From positions 2,504,074-2,568,073 of the forward strand of contig NZ_MSCQ01000001.1 of NCBI RefSeq assembly GCF_002954725.1: a stretch of 64,000 nucleotides of DNA, given 5' to 3'. A program made the position numbers and the translations under genes. Positions 19,186-31,357 of the stretch are shown in pieces (position 1 is the first letter of the stretch; each line of letters starts with the position of its first letter). Source of the stretch: Photobacterium phosphoreum. GTDB taxonomy: Bacteria; Pseudomonadota; Gammaproteobacteria; Enterobacterales; Vibrionaceae. The notes beneath the pieces are model-generated. The model had not been told where the DNA came from. It saw nothing but the letters and a program-made list of their open reading frames with translations, and did not search any database.

Positions 19186-20646
19186 TTAGTTCAAGCTCAC
19201 ACCTGGCGCTAATTGAAACGGTAATTGTAATTGCTCTGCCTCAATCGATGCCATTGGATAGGCACAATAATCAGCCGCATAATAAGCACTCGGGCGAAGA
19301 TTACCGGAGGCACCAGGACCACCAAACGGCGCATCACCACTAGCCCCAGTTAAAGGCCGATTACGATTCACTATCCCAGCTTGAATATGGTCAATAAAAT
19401 ACTGCCATTGCTGGCTATCGGTTGAGATTAACCCTGCAGCCAATCCATAACGGGTTTGATTAGCACTCTCGACAGCTTGCATAAAATTATCATAACGACT
19501 GACCTGTAATAATGGCCCAAAATATTCTTCATCGGCGAGGTCTGTAATGGCACTAACATTGATAATCGCAGGCGTAACAATGGCGCCTTGGCCTCTTGTC
19601 GCCATTAACAACGCAACCCCACCAGCCTCCAATAACTGCTGTTGATGTAACATGATTTGATCCGCTGCCGCATTCGATATCAATGACCCCATGAAAGGTG
19701 CTGGGATTGCTAACGGATCGCCAACCAGCAAGTGCGAAGCGACCGCCACTAAGCGCGCGAGCAGTAGATCCCCAGCTTCCCCAGTAGCAATATATAATCG
19801 TCGCGCGCACGTACAACGCTGTCCCGCACTTAAAAACGCCGATTGAATAATGGTGTAGACCGCCGCATCCATTGCGCCATACTCTTGCCCTACAACCAAC
19901 GGATTATTGCCACCCATCTCTAAGGCGAGCATTTTTTGAGGTTGGCCTGCAAATTGCTGATGTAATAAATGTCCTGTTTGCGCACTACCGGTAAATAAGA
20001 CGCCATCAACCCCTGCTGCCATGGCTAAAGCCGCCCCCGTTGTTCGTCCTCCTTGAAGTAAATTAATTACCCCATCTGCAATACCCGCTTGTTGCCACAA
20101 CTCACACATTCGTTGCGCCGTATTCGGGGTCTGCTCTGAGGGTTTAAATACAATCGTATTCCCCGCCAGCAATGCTGGAATAATATGGCCATTAGGTAAA
20201 TGCGCAGGAAAATTATACGGTCCAAACACCGCCATCACGCCCAATGGACGATGGCGAACAATCATGGTGGTATCTGCCTGCTGACGCTGTCGAATCCCCG
20301 TACGCTCATGATAAGCATTAAGTGATAATGCAACTTTGCCAATCATCGCCGCGACCTCGGTGGTACTTTCCCATAACGGTTTACCCGTTTCAGTCGCAAT
20401 AATATGCGCCAGTTGTGATTGATGTTGTTGCACCAATTGTGCAAATCGTTCAATCACAGCTAACCGCTCAGTTAGTGTGGTATTACGCCAGTCTAAAAAC
20501 GCACGACTGGCCGCAGTAACCGCAGCTTCAACTTGGGCGGTGGTTGCAGCATTACCCTGCCAAACCACATCACCATCATAAGGATTGAGTGATTGAAAGG
20601 GTTCTCCGTCACCAGCTACCCAATGATTATTAATCCATAAACTCAT
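19186..20646 (-). CDS. astD: Succinylglutamate-semialdehyde dehydrogenase
   Basis: AstD oxidises N-succinylglutamate 5-semialdehyde to N-succinylglutamate with NAD in the arginine succinyltransferase (AST) pathway. The 486-residue protein has the aldehyde dehydrogenase fold, with catalytic Glu in [12 protein letters not shown] and catalytic Cys in [13 protein letters not shown], and [14 protein letters not shown] for cofactor binding. It starts [14 protein letters not shown], like E. coli AstD (492). It is 12 bp after astA. The astB and astE genes of the pathway are not in this window. Confidence 0.95.
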   Translation of the reverse strand: MSLWINNHWVAGDGEPFQSLNPYDGDVVWQGNAATTAQVEAAVTAASRAFLDWRNTTLTERLAVIERFAQLVQQHQSQLAHIIATETGKPLWESTTEVAAMIGKVALSLNAYHERTGIRQRQQADTTMIVRHRPLGVMAVFGPYNFPAHLPNGHIIPALLAGNTIVFKPSEQTPNTAQRMCELWQQAGIADGVINLLQGGRTTGAALAMAAGVDGVLFTGSAQTGHLLHQQFAGQPQKMLALEMGGNNPLVVGQEYGAMDAAVYTIIQSAFLSAGQRCTCARRLYIATGEAGDLLLARLVAVASHLLVGDPLAIPAPFMGSLISNAAADQIMLHQQQLLEAGGVALLMATRGQGAIVTPAIINVSAITDLADEEYFGPLLQVSRYDNFMQAVESANQTRYGLAAGLISTDSQQWQYFIDHIQAGIVNRNRPLTGASGDAPFGGPGASGNLRPSAYYAADYCAYPMASIEAEQLQLPFQLAPGVSLN

Positions 20647-20658
20647 TCGTCTCTCCTT

Positions 20659-21675
20659 TTATGACTGAGCAACCAACCGTACTTCATCACCAATACTGAC
20701 ATTAAGCGCAGCAGCAACATCGGCGGTCATCATTGCTTGCCCTAGAGCATTAATCGCCACTGGCGCGGCAACGGCACGAAACCCCGCTAACTCACAATTG
20801 GAAACTAAATAACAGTGCTGACTGGAATGTTCGCCAATATCAACCCGACACAACTGCGAGTGACGCACGGTTTCAATATTACGCACATCACACTCAACGC
20901 TTGGACCTGCATCAAAAATATCGACATAACCACGACAGCTAAACCCTTCTTGCTCTAATAGTTGTAATGCTGGCCGAGTATCAACATGGACTTGGCCGAT
21001 CACCGCTTGCGCCTCTTTACTGAGTAAATTGACGTAAATTGGTAATTTAGGCATTAAATCGGCAATAAAACCTTTCACTCCAATACCGGTAAGATAATCG
21101 GCATAAGTAAAATCAATCGAAAAAAAATGCTCTTTCAGCCATTGCCAAAAAGGCGAATTCCCCTGCTCATCAGACACACCGCGCATTTCAGCAAAGGCAA
21201 TCTCAGCAAAACGCTGCCGATGCTGTGCCATTAATAAAAAACGTGATTTAGACAGCAAGCGTCCATTAATACCTTGACGCCATTCAGGCAATAAGAACAA
21301 GCTACACAGCTCTGTTTCTCCGGTATATTGACTACCAAAGGTCAGGACTTTTACGGTGTTATGTACCCCTAATCGTCGCGATGCATGGGTAACCGTACTT
21401 AAGTGATAATTATAAAACGGGGCATCAAGACCGACAGCAGCTTCAATCGCTGTTGTACCGACTATTTGCCCACTGTCACTGTCAACAGCCACCAATAAAT
21501 AGCTCTCGAGTCCAGGTGTCGTGACGGTAGCGTTAAAACTAGCTTGAGAATGAGTGATACGATTACGAAGAATAGTTTCGTTAATTGGAAGAGAGGTAAA
21601 CCCATGACCTGATGCTTCAGCACATTGCATCAGTGCAGGATAATCTGTGCGAGTAATAGGACGAATAATGAGCAT
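20659..21675 (-). CDS. astA: Arginine N-succinyltransferase
   Basis: AstA transfers succinyl from succinyl-CoA to the arginine alpha-amino group, the first AST step. The 338-residue protein begins MLIIRPITRTDYPALMQCAE. Family blocks include AIEAAVGLDAPFYNYHLSTV, ELCSLFLLPEWRQGINGRLL and YVDIFDAGPSVECDV. ATG at 21675 matches the E. coli start (MMVIRPVERSD) and has AGGGGGAAA upstream; the ORF extension to 21699 lacks family similarity. It lies between argD and astD. Confidence 0.95.
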   Translation of the reverse strand: MLIIRPITRTDYPALMQCAEASGHGFTSLPINETILRNRITHSQASFNATVTTPGLESYLLVAVDSDSGQIVGTTAIEAAVGLDAPFYNYHLSTVTHASRRLGVHNTVKVLTFGSQYTGETELCSLFLLPEWRQGINGRLLSKSRFLLMAQHRQRFAEIAFAEMRGVSDEQGNSPFWQWLKEHFFSIDFTYADYLTGIGVKGFIADLMPKLPIYVNLLSKEAQAVIGQVHVDTRPALQLLEQEGFSCRGYVDIFDAGPSVECDVRNIETVRHSQLCRVDIGEHSSQHCYLVSNCELAGFRAVAAPVAINALGQAMMTADVAAALNVSIGDEVRLVAQS

Positions 21676-21772
21676 GACATTTCCCCCTGATGCAGGCAAT
21701 GACGGCTGTCACTGCCTAGGTATAAACCAACATTAGGGCTGCTCTTGATCATAACGAGCAACCCCATAACCA

Positions 21773-23350
<1,578 letters not shown>

Positions 23351-23926
23351 TTAGCGTTGGAGAAAGTTAGCCAGTAACGCATGACCTTGTTCGGTCAAAA
23401 TACTTTCAGGGTGAAATTGCACCCCTTCTAAATCCAAGCTTTTATGACGAATACCCATAATTTCATCGAATTCACCGTTTAATTCAGTCCATGCGGTGAT
23501 CTCAAAACAATCAGGTAAGGTTGCGGTTTTAACGACCAAAGAATGATAGCGAGTAACCGTTAACGGATTATTCAGCCCTTTAAATACCCCGATATCAGTA
23601 TGCCAAATCGGTGACGTTTTACCGTGCATCACTTGCCGTGCTCGCACCACATCGCCACCAAAGACTTGCGCTAACGATTGATGCCCAAGACAAACCCCAA
23701 GGATCGGTAATTTACCGGCAAAATATTCAATCGCTTGTAATGAAATACCTGCTTCATTGGGTGTACAAGGACCGGGAGAGATCACCAAATGGGTCGGCGC
23801 TAACGCTTCAATGGCCGCAATATCAATCTCATCATTGCGAACAACAACGACTTCAGCCCCTAATTCACAAAAATATTGATAGAGGTTGTAAGTAAATGAA
23901 TCGTAGTTATCAATAATTAACAGCAT
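23351..23926 (-). CDS. pabA: Aminodeoxychorismate synthase glutamine amidotransferase (PabA)
   Basis: A class I glutamine amidotransferase that supplies ammonia to PabB for 4-aminobenzoate and hence folate; such subunits can also serve anthranilate synthase. The 191 residues carry the catalytic triad: C79 in [11 protein letters not shown], and H172 and E174 in VQFHPESI. The start [15 protein letters not shown] is that of the family. The position beside argD and downstream of trpS is the vibrio arrangement. No pabB or trpE is adjacent. Confidence 0.93.
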   Translation of the reverse strand: MLLIIDNYDSFTYNLYQYFCELGAEVVVVRNDEIDIAAIEALAPTHLVISPGPCTPNEAGISLQAIEYFAGKLPILGVCLGHQSLAQVFGGDVVRARQVMHGKTSPIWHTDIGVFKGLNNPLTVTRYHSLVVKTATLPDCFEITAWTELNGEFDEIMGIRHKSLDLEGVQFHPESILTEQGHALLANFLQR

Positions 23927-23979
23927 ATTACAACTAAGCTCTTATTTTTAACTGTCGATGACAGCGACTAACTAGCAAC

Positions 23980-24010
23980 AAAAAAGCAGAGCCTAAGCCC
24001 TGCTTTTTTT
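23980..24010. terminator. Terminator between trpS and pabA
   Basis: Arms AGCAGAGC (23985-23992) and GCCCTGCT (23997-24004) with a 4-base loop. On the minus strand it pairs fully with one G-U and is followed by six T (23985-23980), ending the trpS transcript. Confidence 0.82.
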
Positions 24011-24030
24011 ATGATAATAATTGCCAACGC

Positions 24031-25050
24031 TTATGGGCGCGCAACAAAACCCACCGCATGGTAGGCTTTTTTCAATACTTCAGCAGCGCGAGCTGATGCT
24101 TTATCAGCACCTGCTTTCATCACGCTATCAAGATAAGCACGATCATGACGAATACGTTGGTATTCAGCCTGTACAGGTTCTAGCATTGCCACTAATGCTT
24201 CACCAACATCTTTCTTAAACGGGCCATACATCTCAACGCCAGCATACTGGGCTTCAATCTCAGCAAATGTTTTGCCCGTTGCGCCAGAATACAATCCCAT
24301 TAGATTTGAGATCCCTGCTTTTTGCTCAATATCATGTGCAATGCGAGGTGGCATTTCTGCGTCAGTTTGCGCTTTATTGATTTTCTTTAGAATCGACTTT
24401 GGATCTTCAAGCAGCGTAATAACGTTCTTACGGTTATCATCTGACTTCGACATTTTCTTGGTCGCATCTTGTAAGCTCATTACCCGTGCACCTACCGCTG
24501 GAATATACGGTTCAGGAACTTGGAAAATTGGGCTTTGCTCTGTGCCATAAAGGTTATTAAAGCGGGTGGCGATATCACGCGCTAACTCTAAATGTTGCTT
24601 TTGATCGCTACCTACAGGCACTTGATGCGCACCATATAATAAGATATCGGCCGCCATCAGTACTGGGTAGCCAAATAAACCCGCGTTAACGTCATTTGCA
24701 TGGCGAGCTGATTTATCTTTAAACTGGGTCATACGGCTAAGCTCACCCATTTGGGTATAGCAATTTAATAGCCAGCCCAGTTGTGCATGCTCTGGTACAT
24801 GAGATTGGACAAACAAAGTACTTTTCTTTGGATCGACACCCACAGCTAAACAAATTGCTAATGCATCTAAGGTTGCTTCATGGAGTGCTTTAGGATCTTG
24901 ACGGACAGTGATGGCATGTAAATCAACCACACAATACTGACAATCGTAATCATCCTGCATCTGTTCCCACTGACGCAGCGCACCAAGGTAGTTGCCGATA
25001 CTCAATTCACCAGAAGGCTGTACGCCACTTAATACAATGGGTTTACTCAT
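24031..25050 (-). CDS. trpS: Tryptophanyl-tRNA synthetase
   Basis: A class I synthetase that charges tRNA-Trp. The 339-residue protein starts [20 protein letters not shown], where [12 protein letters not shown] holds the HIGH-equivalent. The KMSKS loop is [15 protein letters not shown] near residue 193. The length is normal (334 in E. coli). It is the last gene of the damX-dam-rpe-gph-trpS block, 105 bp after gph, with its own terminator. Confidence 0.97.
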   Translation of the reverse strand: MSKPIVLSGVQPSGELSIGNYLGALRQWEQMQDDYDCQYCVVDLHAITVRQDPKALHEATLDALAICLAVGVDPKKSTLFVQSHVPEHAQLGWLLNCYTQMGELSRMTQFKDKSARHANDVNAGLFGYPVLMAADILLYGAHQVPVGSDQKQHLELARDIATRFNNLYGTEQSPIFQVPEPYIPAVGARVMSLQDATKKMSKSDDNRKNVITLLEDPKSILKKINKAQTDAEMPPRIAHDIEQKAGISNLMGLYSGATGKTFAEIEAQYAGVEMYGPFKKDVGEALVAMLEPVQAEYQRIRHDRAYLDSVMKAGADKASARAAEVLKKAYHAVGFVARP

Positions 25051-25155
25051 GATCAGGTTGTCCTGTTAATATCTTTAATTGTATTGACGAAAGGTACTCA
25101 TAACGCGGTTATCAGTACCTAAAGTTATTGGTTTTTTAGTGTACACCGTAATGTA

Positions 25156-25854
25156 CTAGCAGCCTAGTTTAACCACATCAAGTAATTGCTTGAAGTGTTC
25201 ACAAACTACATCAGGATTACTGTCACTGATTGGCTGACCATAGTTATAGCCATAAGTCAGCCCTAATGAACGACACTCTGCAGCTTGAGCGGCAACAATA
25301 TCATTACGCGAATCACCTACCATTAGCAATTCGGTAGCTGCAATATGGTGTTTTTCCATCAGCCAATGCAATGCGAATGGATCCGGTTTTTTCAATGGAA
25401 ACGTATCACCGCCAATCACATCAACAAAATAAGCACTCAAACCATGCTCTTCAAGCAAATGAGGCACAAATTGTGACGGTTTATTGGTAACAATCGCCAT
25501 GAGTACACCGGCTTGATGTAAGCTGGCTAATGTCGTTTTTACATCCGCATATAAGGCACTTTTTTGATGACCACCCGCGGCATAATAATGATCAAATAGC
25601 TCACGCGCTTGACGCTGTAATTGCGGATCAATATCAGGATCAATATCGATACTACGACTTAATGCGCGACCAATTAAAATGTCAGCGCCATTACCAATCC
25701 AAGTCGTTACTTGCTCAACCGTTACCCCTTCACGACCAAGATGACGCATGGTCAAATCAGCCGCATCGGCTAAATCAGGGACGCTATCAAGTAAAGTACC
25801 GTCTAGGTCAAACGCGATAAATTTAATATTTTCAATCAGGTTTTCAGAGCTCAT
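25156..25854 (-). CDS. gph: Phosphoglycolate phosphatase
   Basis: A HAD-superfamily hydrolase that removes 2-phosphoglycolate formed in repair of oxidised DNA ends. The 232 residues have motif I AFDLDGTLLDS (about 13-23), motif II IVTNKPS and motif III/IV LKKPDPFAL and MVGDSRNDIVAA. The start overlaps the rpe stop by one base (TAATG), giving tight coupling. A 12-bp direct duplication (25625-25648) encodes a doubled IDPD segment in the cap region. Confidence 0.94.
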   Translation of the reverse strand: MSSENLIENIKFIAFDLDGTLLDSVPDLADAADLTMRHLGREGVTVEQVTTWIGNGADILIGRALSRSIDIDPDIDPQLQRQARELFDHYYAAGGHQKSALYADVKTTLASLHQAGVLMAIVTNKPSQFVPHLLEEHGLSAYFVDVIGGDTFPLKKPDPFALHWLMEKHHIAATELLMVGDSRNDIVAAQAAECRSLGLTYGYNYGQPISDSNPDVVCEHFKQLLDVVKLGC

Positions 25855-26528
25855 TAACGCTTGGCCTCAGCTAACTGTGCACGCATCTTATCAATCGCGA
25901 CTTTATAATCAGGCTCATTAAAAATAGCTGAACCCGCAACAAACATATCCGCACCCGCTGCTGCAATTTCAGCAATATTATTGACGTTAACACCGCCATC
26001 AACTTCCAGACGAATATCACGCCCTGAAGCATCAATGCGCTGACGTACTTGGCGTAATTTATCGAGTGTAGTCGGGATAAAAGATTGACCACCAAAGCCT
26101 GGGTTTACTGACATGATCAAAATCATATCAACTTTATCCATGATGTAATCAAGGTGATGTAATGGCGTTGCTGGGTTAAATACCACGCCTGCTTGACAAC
26201 CGTGTTCTTTAATCAGCTGTAAAGTACGATCAATATGGTCAGTCGCTTCAACATGAAACGTGATCATGCTTGCACCCGCTTTGGCGAAATCAGGAATAAT
26301 ACGATCGACAGGTTTCACCATCAGATGGACATCAATCGGTGCGGTAATACCGTAGTCGCGTAATGCTTGACAGATCGGCGCACCAAACGTCAGGTTAGGG
26401 ACAAAGTGATTATCCATAACATCAAAATGGACCACATCAGCACCTGCTGCCAATACCTTTGCTACATCTTCACCTAAACGGGCAAAATCAGCAGACAAAA
26501 TAGATGGAGCAATCAAAAAGTCCTTCAT
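25854..26528 (-). CDS. rpe: Ribulose-phosphate 3-epimerase
   Basis: Rpe interconverts ribulose 5-phosphate and xylulose 5-phosphate in the pentose phosphate pathway. The 224-residue TIM barrel starts [20 protein letters not shown]. It has the metal and catalytic segments [31 protein letters not shown] and LEVDGGVN. The length equals the family norm. Its stop overlaps the gph start. Confidence 0.96.
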   Translation of the reverse strand: MKDFLIAPSILSADFARLGEDVAKVLAAGADVVHFDVMDNHFVPNLTFGAPICQALRDYGITAPIDVHLMVKPVDRIIPDFAKAGASMITFHVEATDHIDRTLQLIKEHGCQAGVVFNPATPLHHLDYIMDKVDMILIMSVNPGFGGQSFIPTTLDKLRQVRQRIDASGRDIRLEVDGGVNVNNIAEIAAAGADMFVAGSAIFNEPDYKVAIDKMRAQLAEAKR

Positions 26529-26729
26529 GTTTAGCCTCTCTACACTAGCGATAAAAACAATAAGCTCGGCTTACCAAGCGTTTAAATTGCTGTCAGTCTA
26601 CCCGATCCCCTAAGTGTTGTCTTACTCGATTTATTTATTGCTGCAGTTAGCCATAATTATCAATGCGACCAATGACAAAGGCACTACAATCAACAATAAC
26701 CTCACTAAAGAAACGAGGAAGGGATATTT

Positions 26730-26933
26730 ATGGGTGCAAGTATTAGCGCAGTATGGAGAATAATAAAGAGTGTGTTAGCGGCATTATTTGGGGTGCAGTC
26801 ACAACAACAGCATCATCAAGACTTCAAGCATTCAAGTCCATGGCCGTTTATCATTATTGGGGGGATTATTATCGGGGTATTGGTGATCACTTTGATTGCT
26901 ATCACCCAGCAGGCAACAGCAATCTATGTATGA
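26730..26933 (+). CDS. DUF2970 family small membrane protein
   Basis: A 67-residue protein of the DUF2970 family, function unknown. The N-terminal half has the family segment IIKSVLAALFGVQSQ and FKHSSPWPF. One membrane helix follows (about 40-60, IIIGGIIIGVLVITLIAI). GAGGAAGGG lies before ATG 26730. It is transcribed opposite to its neighbours and ends 3 bp from the dam stop, so it splits the dam and rpe genes. Confidence 0.85.
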   Translation: MGASISAVWRIIKSVLAALFGVQSQQQHHQDFKHSSPWPFIIIGGIIIGVLVITLIAITQQATAIYV

Positions 26934-26936
26934 TGA

Positions 26937-27773
26937 TTATTCACTATCAGTCGCGGCAGGTATCTTAAATAACGCCAGCAGTTCATCGACCTTATTACGT
27001 CCACTGCCATTACGACTAATGGTACGTTTAACCCTGACCACCGATAAATCAGCACCAGTATATAAACGGCGGGTTAATGGCGTATCATGATTGGATATTA
27101 ACACCGCAATATCACGCTCCGTGGCAGCCTTCTCAGCGATATTCGCTAATGTCGCTTGATCATCTAAACTAAAACCATTACCTGAGTAAGAGGTAAAATT
27201 AGCCGTAGTGGATAATGGCGCATACGGTGGATCACAATAAATCACACTGCCTTTACGAGCACGTGAAAATGTTTGGCTATAACCTTCACACACAAACGTC
27301 GCACGCTTAGCTTTTTCAGAAAAATAATACATTTCTGCTTCAGGGAAATACGGTTTTTTATACGAACCAAAAGGTACATTAAAACCGCCTTTTTTATTAT
27401 AGCGACACAAACCATTAAAACCGTGACGATTTAAATAGAGAAAATAAATCGAGCGCTGATAAGTATCAGTGCTGTGATTAAATTCTTCTCTGATACTCAA
27501 ATACGCGGCTTTAGTATTATATTCAGGCGTGAATAATCGACGAACATCTTCAATGTAACGCTCAGGCTCTTGCTTAATAATATTATATAAATTAATCAGA
27601 TCTGGGTTGATATCGGCTAATAGGTAATGCTCATAATCAGTATTTAAAAATACCGATCCCGCGCCCACAAAAGGCTCAACCAATTTACGCGCTGGCGGTA
27701 GGTGTCGTTTGATATCCTCGACCAGAGAGTACTTACCCCCAGCCCATTTCAGGAATGCACGATGCTTTTTCAT
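26937..27773 (-). CDS. dam: DNA adenine methylase
   Basis: Dam methylates adenine in GATC, directing mismatch repair, replication timing and gene expression. The 278 residues have motif X/I LKWAGGKYSLVEDI near the start, FVGAGSVF, and catalytic motif IV YCDPPYAPLS near residue 180. The length equals the E. coli enzyme. It is downstream of damX as in E. coli, with 108 bp between. Its 3' end is 3 bp from the convergent DUF2970 gene. Confidence 0.96.
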   Translation of the reverse strand: MKKHRAFLKWAGGKYSLVEDIKRHLPPARKLVEPFVGAGSVFLNTDYEHYLLADINPDLINLYNIIKQEPERYIEDVRRLFTPEYNTKAAYLSIREEFNHSTDTYQRSIYFLYLNRHGFNGLCRYNKKGGFNVPFGSYKKPYFPEAEMYYFSEKAKRATFVCEGYSQTFSRARKGSVIYCDPPYAPLSTTANFTSYSGNGFSLDDQATLANIAEKAATERDIAVLISNHDTPLTRRLYTGADLSVVRVKRTISRNGSGRNKVDELLALFKIPAATDSE

Positions 27774-27881
27774 TAAGCTGACCCACCACCACTTACAAGA
27801 ATGTCACGAAAGGTCGCGGATTGTACCTCATTTACCCCCAGTGCTGATACCAATTAGCATAAATAACTATGATTAATGGCT

Positions 27882-29336
27882 TTATTTTAAGCGATTCATT
27901 TCTTGTTGAATATGTCGGTAAGGTTTCAACCATGGTTTTAGCTGTTGCAGTGACGCTGATAATTGACTTTTTGCAGTACGTGCTTGATCAGCCGTTGAAT
28001 AATTACCACTAACCACAATAAACCATTGCTGCTTCTTACGATCCGTTTGGTAGATCATAGCCTCTACCACATGATGAGTCGTCATAAACTCGGCCGCCGC
28101 GGCAAGGCTTTGAGTAGCGGCTAGTTGTAATGCGTAATGACTGGATTTTATCGCTGCCAATTTTTGCTCATCAGTGGCTAACTTAAGCGACCAATCAAGT
28201 TTAGACGCTGGCGCGGGTATGATTGCGCCGGCCGAAGGCAATGATGGTATTGCTGTTGTATCAGAGGCAGCGACTATTGGCGCTATAACGGGAGTCGTCG
28301 TAGCTTCTGTAGCTTCTGTAGCTTCTGTAGCTTCTGTAGCTTCTGTAGCGATAGAATGACCTTTTAAAGCTTGGTCATCCATCATGGCATCAATTTGTTG
28401 TTCAGAAATGACAATCCGTTCATGACTGCTATCTTCTTTACGCCCAACCGTTAAACCTTGGGCATGCACTTGCGGTGGTAGCGGCACATCATCAAATGTT
28501 ACCGTGGCGGTTACAGCAGGTATTGTGGCTGGAGGTTGAGTATCCGTTGCAGTGTGAGAACGAATGGTCATTAAACCATATCCTGCAATCGCTAAAGCAA
28601 TCACAGCTAATATAATTACTGCCACTAATAATGGTCGTTTAGATGCCTTTGAGGTCATATTCACACCTTCAGATTGAGGAAAGTCATACAGCACACCAGG
28701 CCGCGCAATGACGGTAAGCAAACGCTGCTTTAACGTTCGTCGAGAAGCCGTGGTTAATTGATCGCTACCAATTAACATTTCAGTAAATAAAATGGCTTCT
28801 TGCTGACTCAAATCATCAATATCTAACGCTAGCGGCACAATACCGGAACCATGGGCAACGTGCGTTAAAGTTTGGTGTAACTCGCCACGATTAGCAAATA
28901 AGACAATATTAAGTTGGAGAGTAGAGTGTTGAGCGGCGTACAACGATAATGCCCATAATTCAGCAACGAGACAGGGGCTCAATAAATGCGCGTCATCAAT
29001 CACCACCATCAATTTATCATGCTGGTGTGCCAATAAATGTTCCACGCTTTGACATAAAGAATCATGTTCGTTAAACATGGCTTGGCTAACAAATTGTTGT
29101 AACAATAAGGTTCGATGTTGAGCGTCAGTTTGCCCTGATTGGCACATCAATAAGACTTGCCGGCAGTCAGTGGCGTAATGCTCGAGGAAAGAGTGGGCGA
29201 GCCAAGTTTTACCTGAGCCAGCTGCACCAGAGAGGTGGATAAGGTGAGAGCCAAACCGAGTAATAAACCGTACTCGAGTCAGCAACTGGATCTGACTTTC
29301 CAGATCCAGATTTTTTGCTTTCGTCATGCTGGTCAT
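27882..29336 (-). CDS. damX: Cell division protein DamX (SPOR domain)
   Basis: DamX is a bitopic inner-membrane protein recruited to the septum by its SPOR domain. The roughly 484 residues show a cytoplasmic AAA-like ATPase domain with P-loop GAAGSGKTW near 37 and VVIDDAH near 111, one membrane helix at about 234-256 (RPLLVAVIILAVIALAIAGY), a low-complexity linker and a C-terminal SPOR domain (about 400-475: YALQLAATQSLAAAAEFM, QQWFIVVSGNY). The linker holds a TEA-repeat from five 9-bp units. Start codon is uncertain: ATG 29336 or ATG 29327; neither has a clear ribosome site. It follows aroB by 14 bp. Confidence 0.9.
   Translation of the reverse strand: MTSMTKAKNLDLESQIQLLTRVRFITRFGSHLIHLSGAAGSGKTWLAHSFLEHYATDCRQVLLMCQSGQTDAQHRTLLLQQFVSQAMFNEHDSLCQSVEHLLAHQHDKLMVVIDDAHLLSPCLVAELWALSLYAAQHSTLQLNIVLFANRGELHQTLTHVAHGSGIVPLALDIDDLSQQEAILFTEMLIGSDQLTTASRRTLKQRLLTVIARPGVLYDFPQSEGVNMTSKASKRPLLVAVIILAVIALAIAGYGLMTIRSHTATDTQPPATIPAVTATVTFDDVPLPPQVHAQGLTVGRKEDSSHERIVISEQQIDAMMDDQALKGHSIATEATEATEATEATEATTTPVIAPIVAASDTTAIPSLPSAGAIIPAPASKLDWSLKLATDEQKLAAIKSSHYALQLAATQSLAAAAEFMTTHHVVEAMIYQTDRKKQQWFIVVSGNYSTADQARTAKSQLSASLQQLKPWLKPYRHIQQEMNRLK
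28300..28344. repeat. Five tandem copies of a 9-bp unit inside damX
   Basis: GTAGCTTCT at 28300, 28309, 28318, 28327 and 28336. On the minus strand it encodes a Thr-Glu-Ala repeat in the periplasmic linker (about residues 331-347). The unit is a multiple of three, so copy changes alter linker length without shifting the frame. Confidence 0.96.
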
Positions 29337-29350
29337 CAATGTGCTACAAC

Positions 29351-30430
29351 TTAGCGGCCAATAACATCCTTAAGCACATCAAAAGGTACATCAGCCACAA
29401 CCTTAGCACTACCAATTGCAGTGGGTAATACTAAGCGTAGCTGACCTGACAATACTTTTTTATCACGCATCATATGCTTAATAAAATCGTCAAAAACCAT
29501 AGTTTCAGGTGCAACAACGGGCAAATTTGCGCGTTGATGTAATGTGATAATTCGCACTACATCGGCATCACTGATTAATCCCTGCTTTGCGGCAGTATGT
29601 GCTGCGAGAACTGTACCTGCTGACACCGCTTCGCCATGCAGCCAGTTTCCATAGCCCATTTCTGCTTCAATAGCGTGACCAAAAGTATGGCCAAGATTGA
29701 GTAACGCCCTTACCCCTGATTCTTTTTCATCGGCAGCAACAACATCGGCTTTAATTTGACAGCAACGACTAATGGCGTAACACAACGCATCATTATCCAA
29801 TGCCTGCAATCGCTCAATGTTATTTTCTAACCAAACAAAAAAATCATAATCGGCAATAATGCCGTATTTGATCACTTCCGCCAACCCTGCAGCGAACTCT
29901 CGTTGCGGCAATGTTTGTAAACAATGATTATCAATAATCACTGCTTTAGGTTGATGGAAGGCACCAATCATGTTTTTACCCAGACGGTGATTGACCGCAG
30001 TTTTTCCACCTACTGATGAATCAACTTGTGCTAACAACGTGGTTGGCACCTGAATAAAATCAACCCCTCGTTGATAACTTGCAGCCGCAAAGCCAACAAT
30101 GTCACCAATTACGCCGCCACCTAAAGCAACTAAAATCACATCGCGGCCATAATTACCTTCCAGTAAAAATGTCATGATGTGATTAAACGTATCCAGGGTT
30201 TTATACTGTTCGCCATCAGGCAGAGAAAGTAATGCCACTTGGCACGACAATGAACTGATGGTCGCTATTACCTGATCCGCATATAACGGGGCAATAGTCT
30301 CATTGCTGACCACAACTACTCGTTTACCTGCAGATATCGCAGATGCAAACAACGCCGAGTTGTCGAACAACTCGGCGCCAATTGAAATAGGGTAGCTTCT
30401 GTCATCTAAATTGACATTGATCCGTTCCAT
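29351..30430 (-). CDS. aroB: 3-Dehydroquinate synthase
   Basis: AroB converts DAHP to 3-dehydroquinate, the second step of the shikimate pathway, using NAD and a divalent metal. The 359 residues include [13 protein letters not shown], the NAD-binding [38 protein letters not shown] and the metal site [12 protein letters not shown]. It follows aroK by 23 bp and precedes damX in the usual aroK-aroB-damX-dam order. Confidence 0.97.
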   Translation of the reverse strand: MERINVNLDDRSYPISIGAELFDNSALFASAISAGKRVVVVSNETIAPLYADQVIATISSLSCQVALLSLPDGEQYKTLDTFNHIMTFLLEGNYGRDVILVALGGGVIGDIVGFAAASYQRGVDFIQVPTTLLAQVDSSVGGKTAVNHRLGKNMIGAFHQPKAVIIDNHCLQTLPQREFAAGLAEVIKYGIIADYDFFVWLENNIERLQALDNDALCYAISRCCQIKADVVAADEKESGVRALLNLGHTFGHAIEAEMGYGNWLHGEAVSAGTVLAAHTAAKQGLISDADVVRIITLHQRANLPVVAPETMVFDDFIKHMMRDKKVLSGQLRLVLPTAIGSAKVVADVPFDVLKDVIGR

Positions 30431-30453
30431 GGTCAGCTTCTCTTTTTAATTAA

Positions 30454-30972
30454 TTAACGCTCTTCCAGCATCTTGATGATTTGGTTAGCAACTACTTTCG
30501 CACTTTGATCATCAGTACGAACAACGTAGTCAGCAACCTCTTCATACAATGGGTTACGTTCTGCTGCTAATTCTTCAAGCACTTCACGAGGTGTGTCAGT
30601 TTGAAGTAATGGGCGTTTTTTATCACGTTGAGTACGAGCTAATTGCTTTTCAATAGTCGTCTCTAGATAAACAACGATACCACGAGCAGACAGGCGATTA
30701 CGGTTCTCTTTATTAATAACAGAGCCGCCACCCGTTGCAAGAACAATACCTTGTTCTTGGGTTAGATCATCAATTACAGTTTCTTCGCGAACACGGAAGC
30801 CGTCTTCACCTTCAACATCAAACACCCAACTAATATCAGCGCCAGTACGTTCTTCGATCACAGTATCTGAATCAAAGAATTCCATATGCAGCTGTTGTGC
30901 AAGGTGTCTACCAATTGTGCTTTTGCCGGCACCCATAGGGCCAACCAAGAAAATATTTCGTTTTTCAGCCAT
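30454..30972 (-). CDS. aroK: Shikimate kinase I
   Basis: AroK phosphorylates shikimate at the 3-hydroxyl. The 172-residue protein begins [20 protein letters not shown] with the P-loop GPMGAGKST. It has [18 protein letters not shown] for shikimate binding and ATGGGSVI. The size matches E. coli AroK (173). It heads the aroK-aroB-damX-dam block, 385 bp downstream of pilQ. Confidence 0.97.
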   Translation of the reverse strand: MAEKRNIFLVGPMGAGKSTIGRHLAQQLHMEFFDSDTVIEERTGADISWVFDVEGEDGFRVREETVIDDLTQEQGIVLATGGGSVINKENRNRLSARGIVVYLETTIEKQLARTQRDKKRPLLQTDTPREVLEELAAERNPLYEEVADYVVRTDDQSAKVVANQIIKMLEER

Positions 30973-31357
30973 TTTAGCAATTTACGCGCGGTTAATAAAA
31001 CGACACCACCCGCAGGCTCTATTAAAATAAGCCCGAGGCGCCAAGTTCCTCACATATAATTCGTGATAAGACAGAAAATTATCTCAGGACTGACTACTAT
31101 TTTGCAATAGCTAGTCGACATCAATCGATATTTTATTGAGCCTGTCTTACCCACAGAGGTTGCCATAATGGCTTACCAGAGGTCTGAGGTCAATCGTATT
31201 AAGCTCGTAAATATCTTGATAACGGCTCAAGAACACTCTCAACGCCCAACCACCTAACCAATATAACTATATAAAACAAAACAACTTTAGCTCACAACCA
31301 CCCTACTGCAATATTGATTATAACTATTGTCAGCAAGATGGTTAGCAAAGTGAAAAA
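30973..31357. other. 385-bp gap between pilQ and aroK
   Basis: No gene supported. It should hold the aroK promoter and the end of the pil transcript. A hairpin with arms GACTA-CTATT and AATAG-C-TAGTC (31092-31116) is the only clear structure; it lacks a T tract. An open frame at 31314-31496 lies mostly over the pilQ 3' end and is a shadow. Confidence 0.5.
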
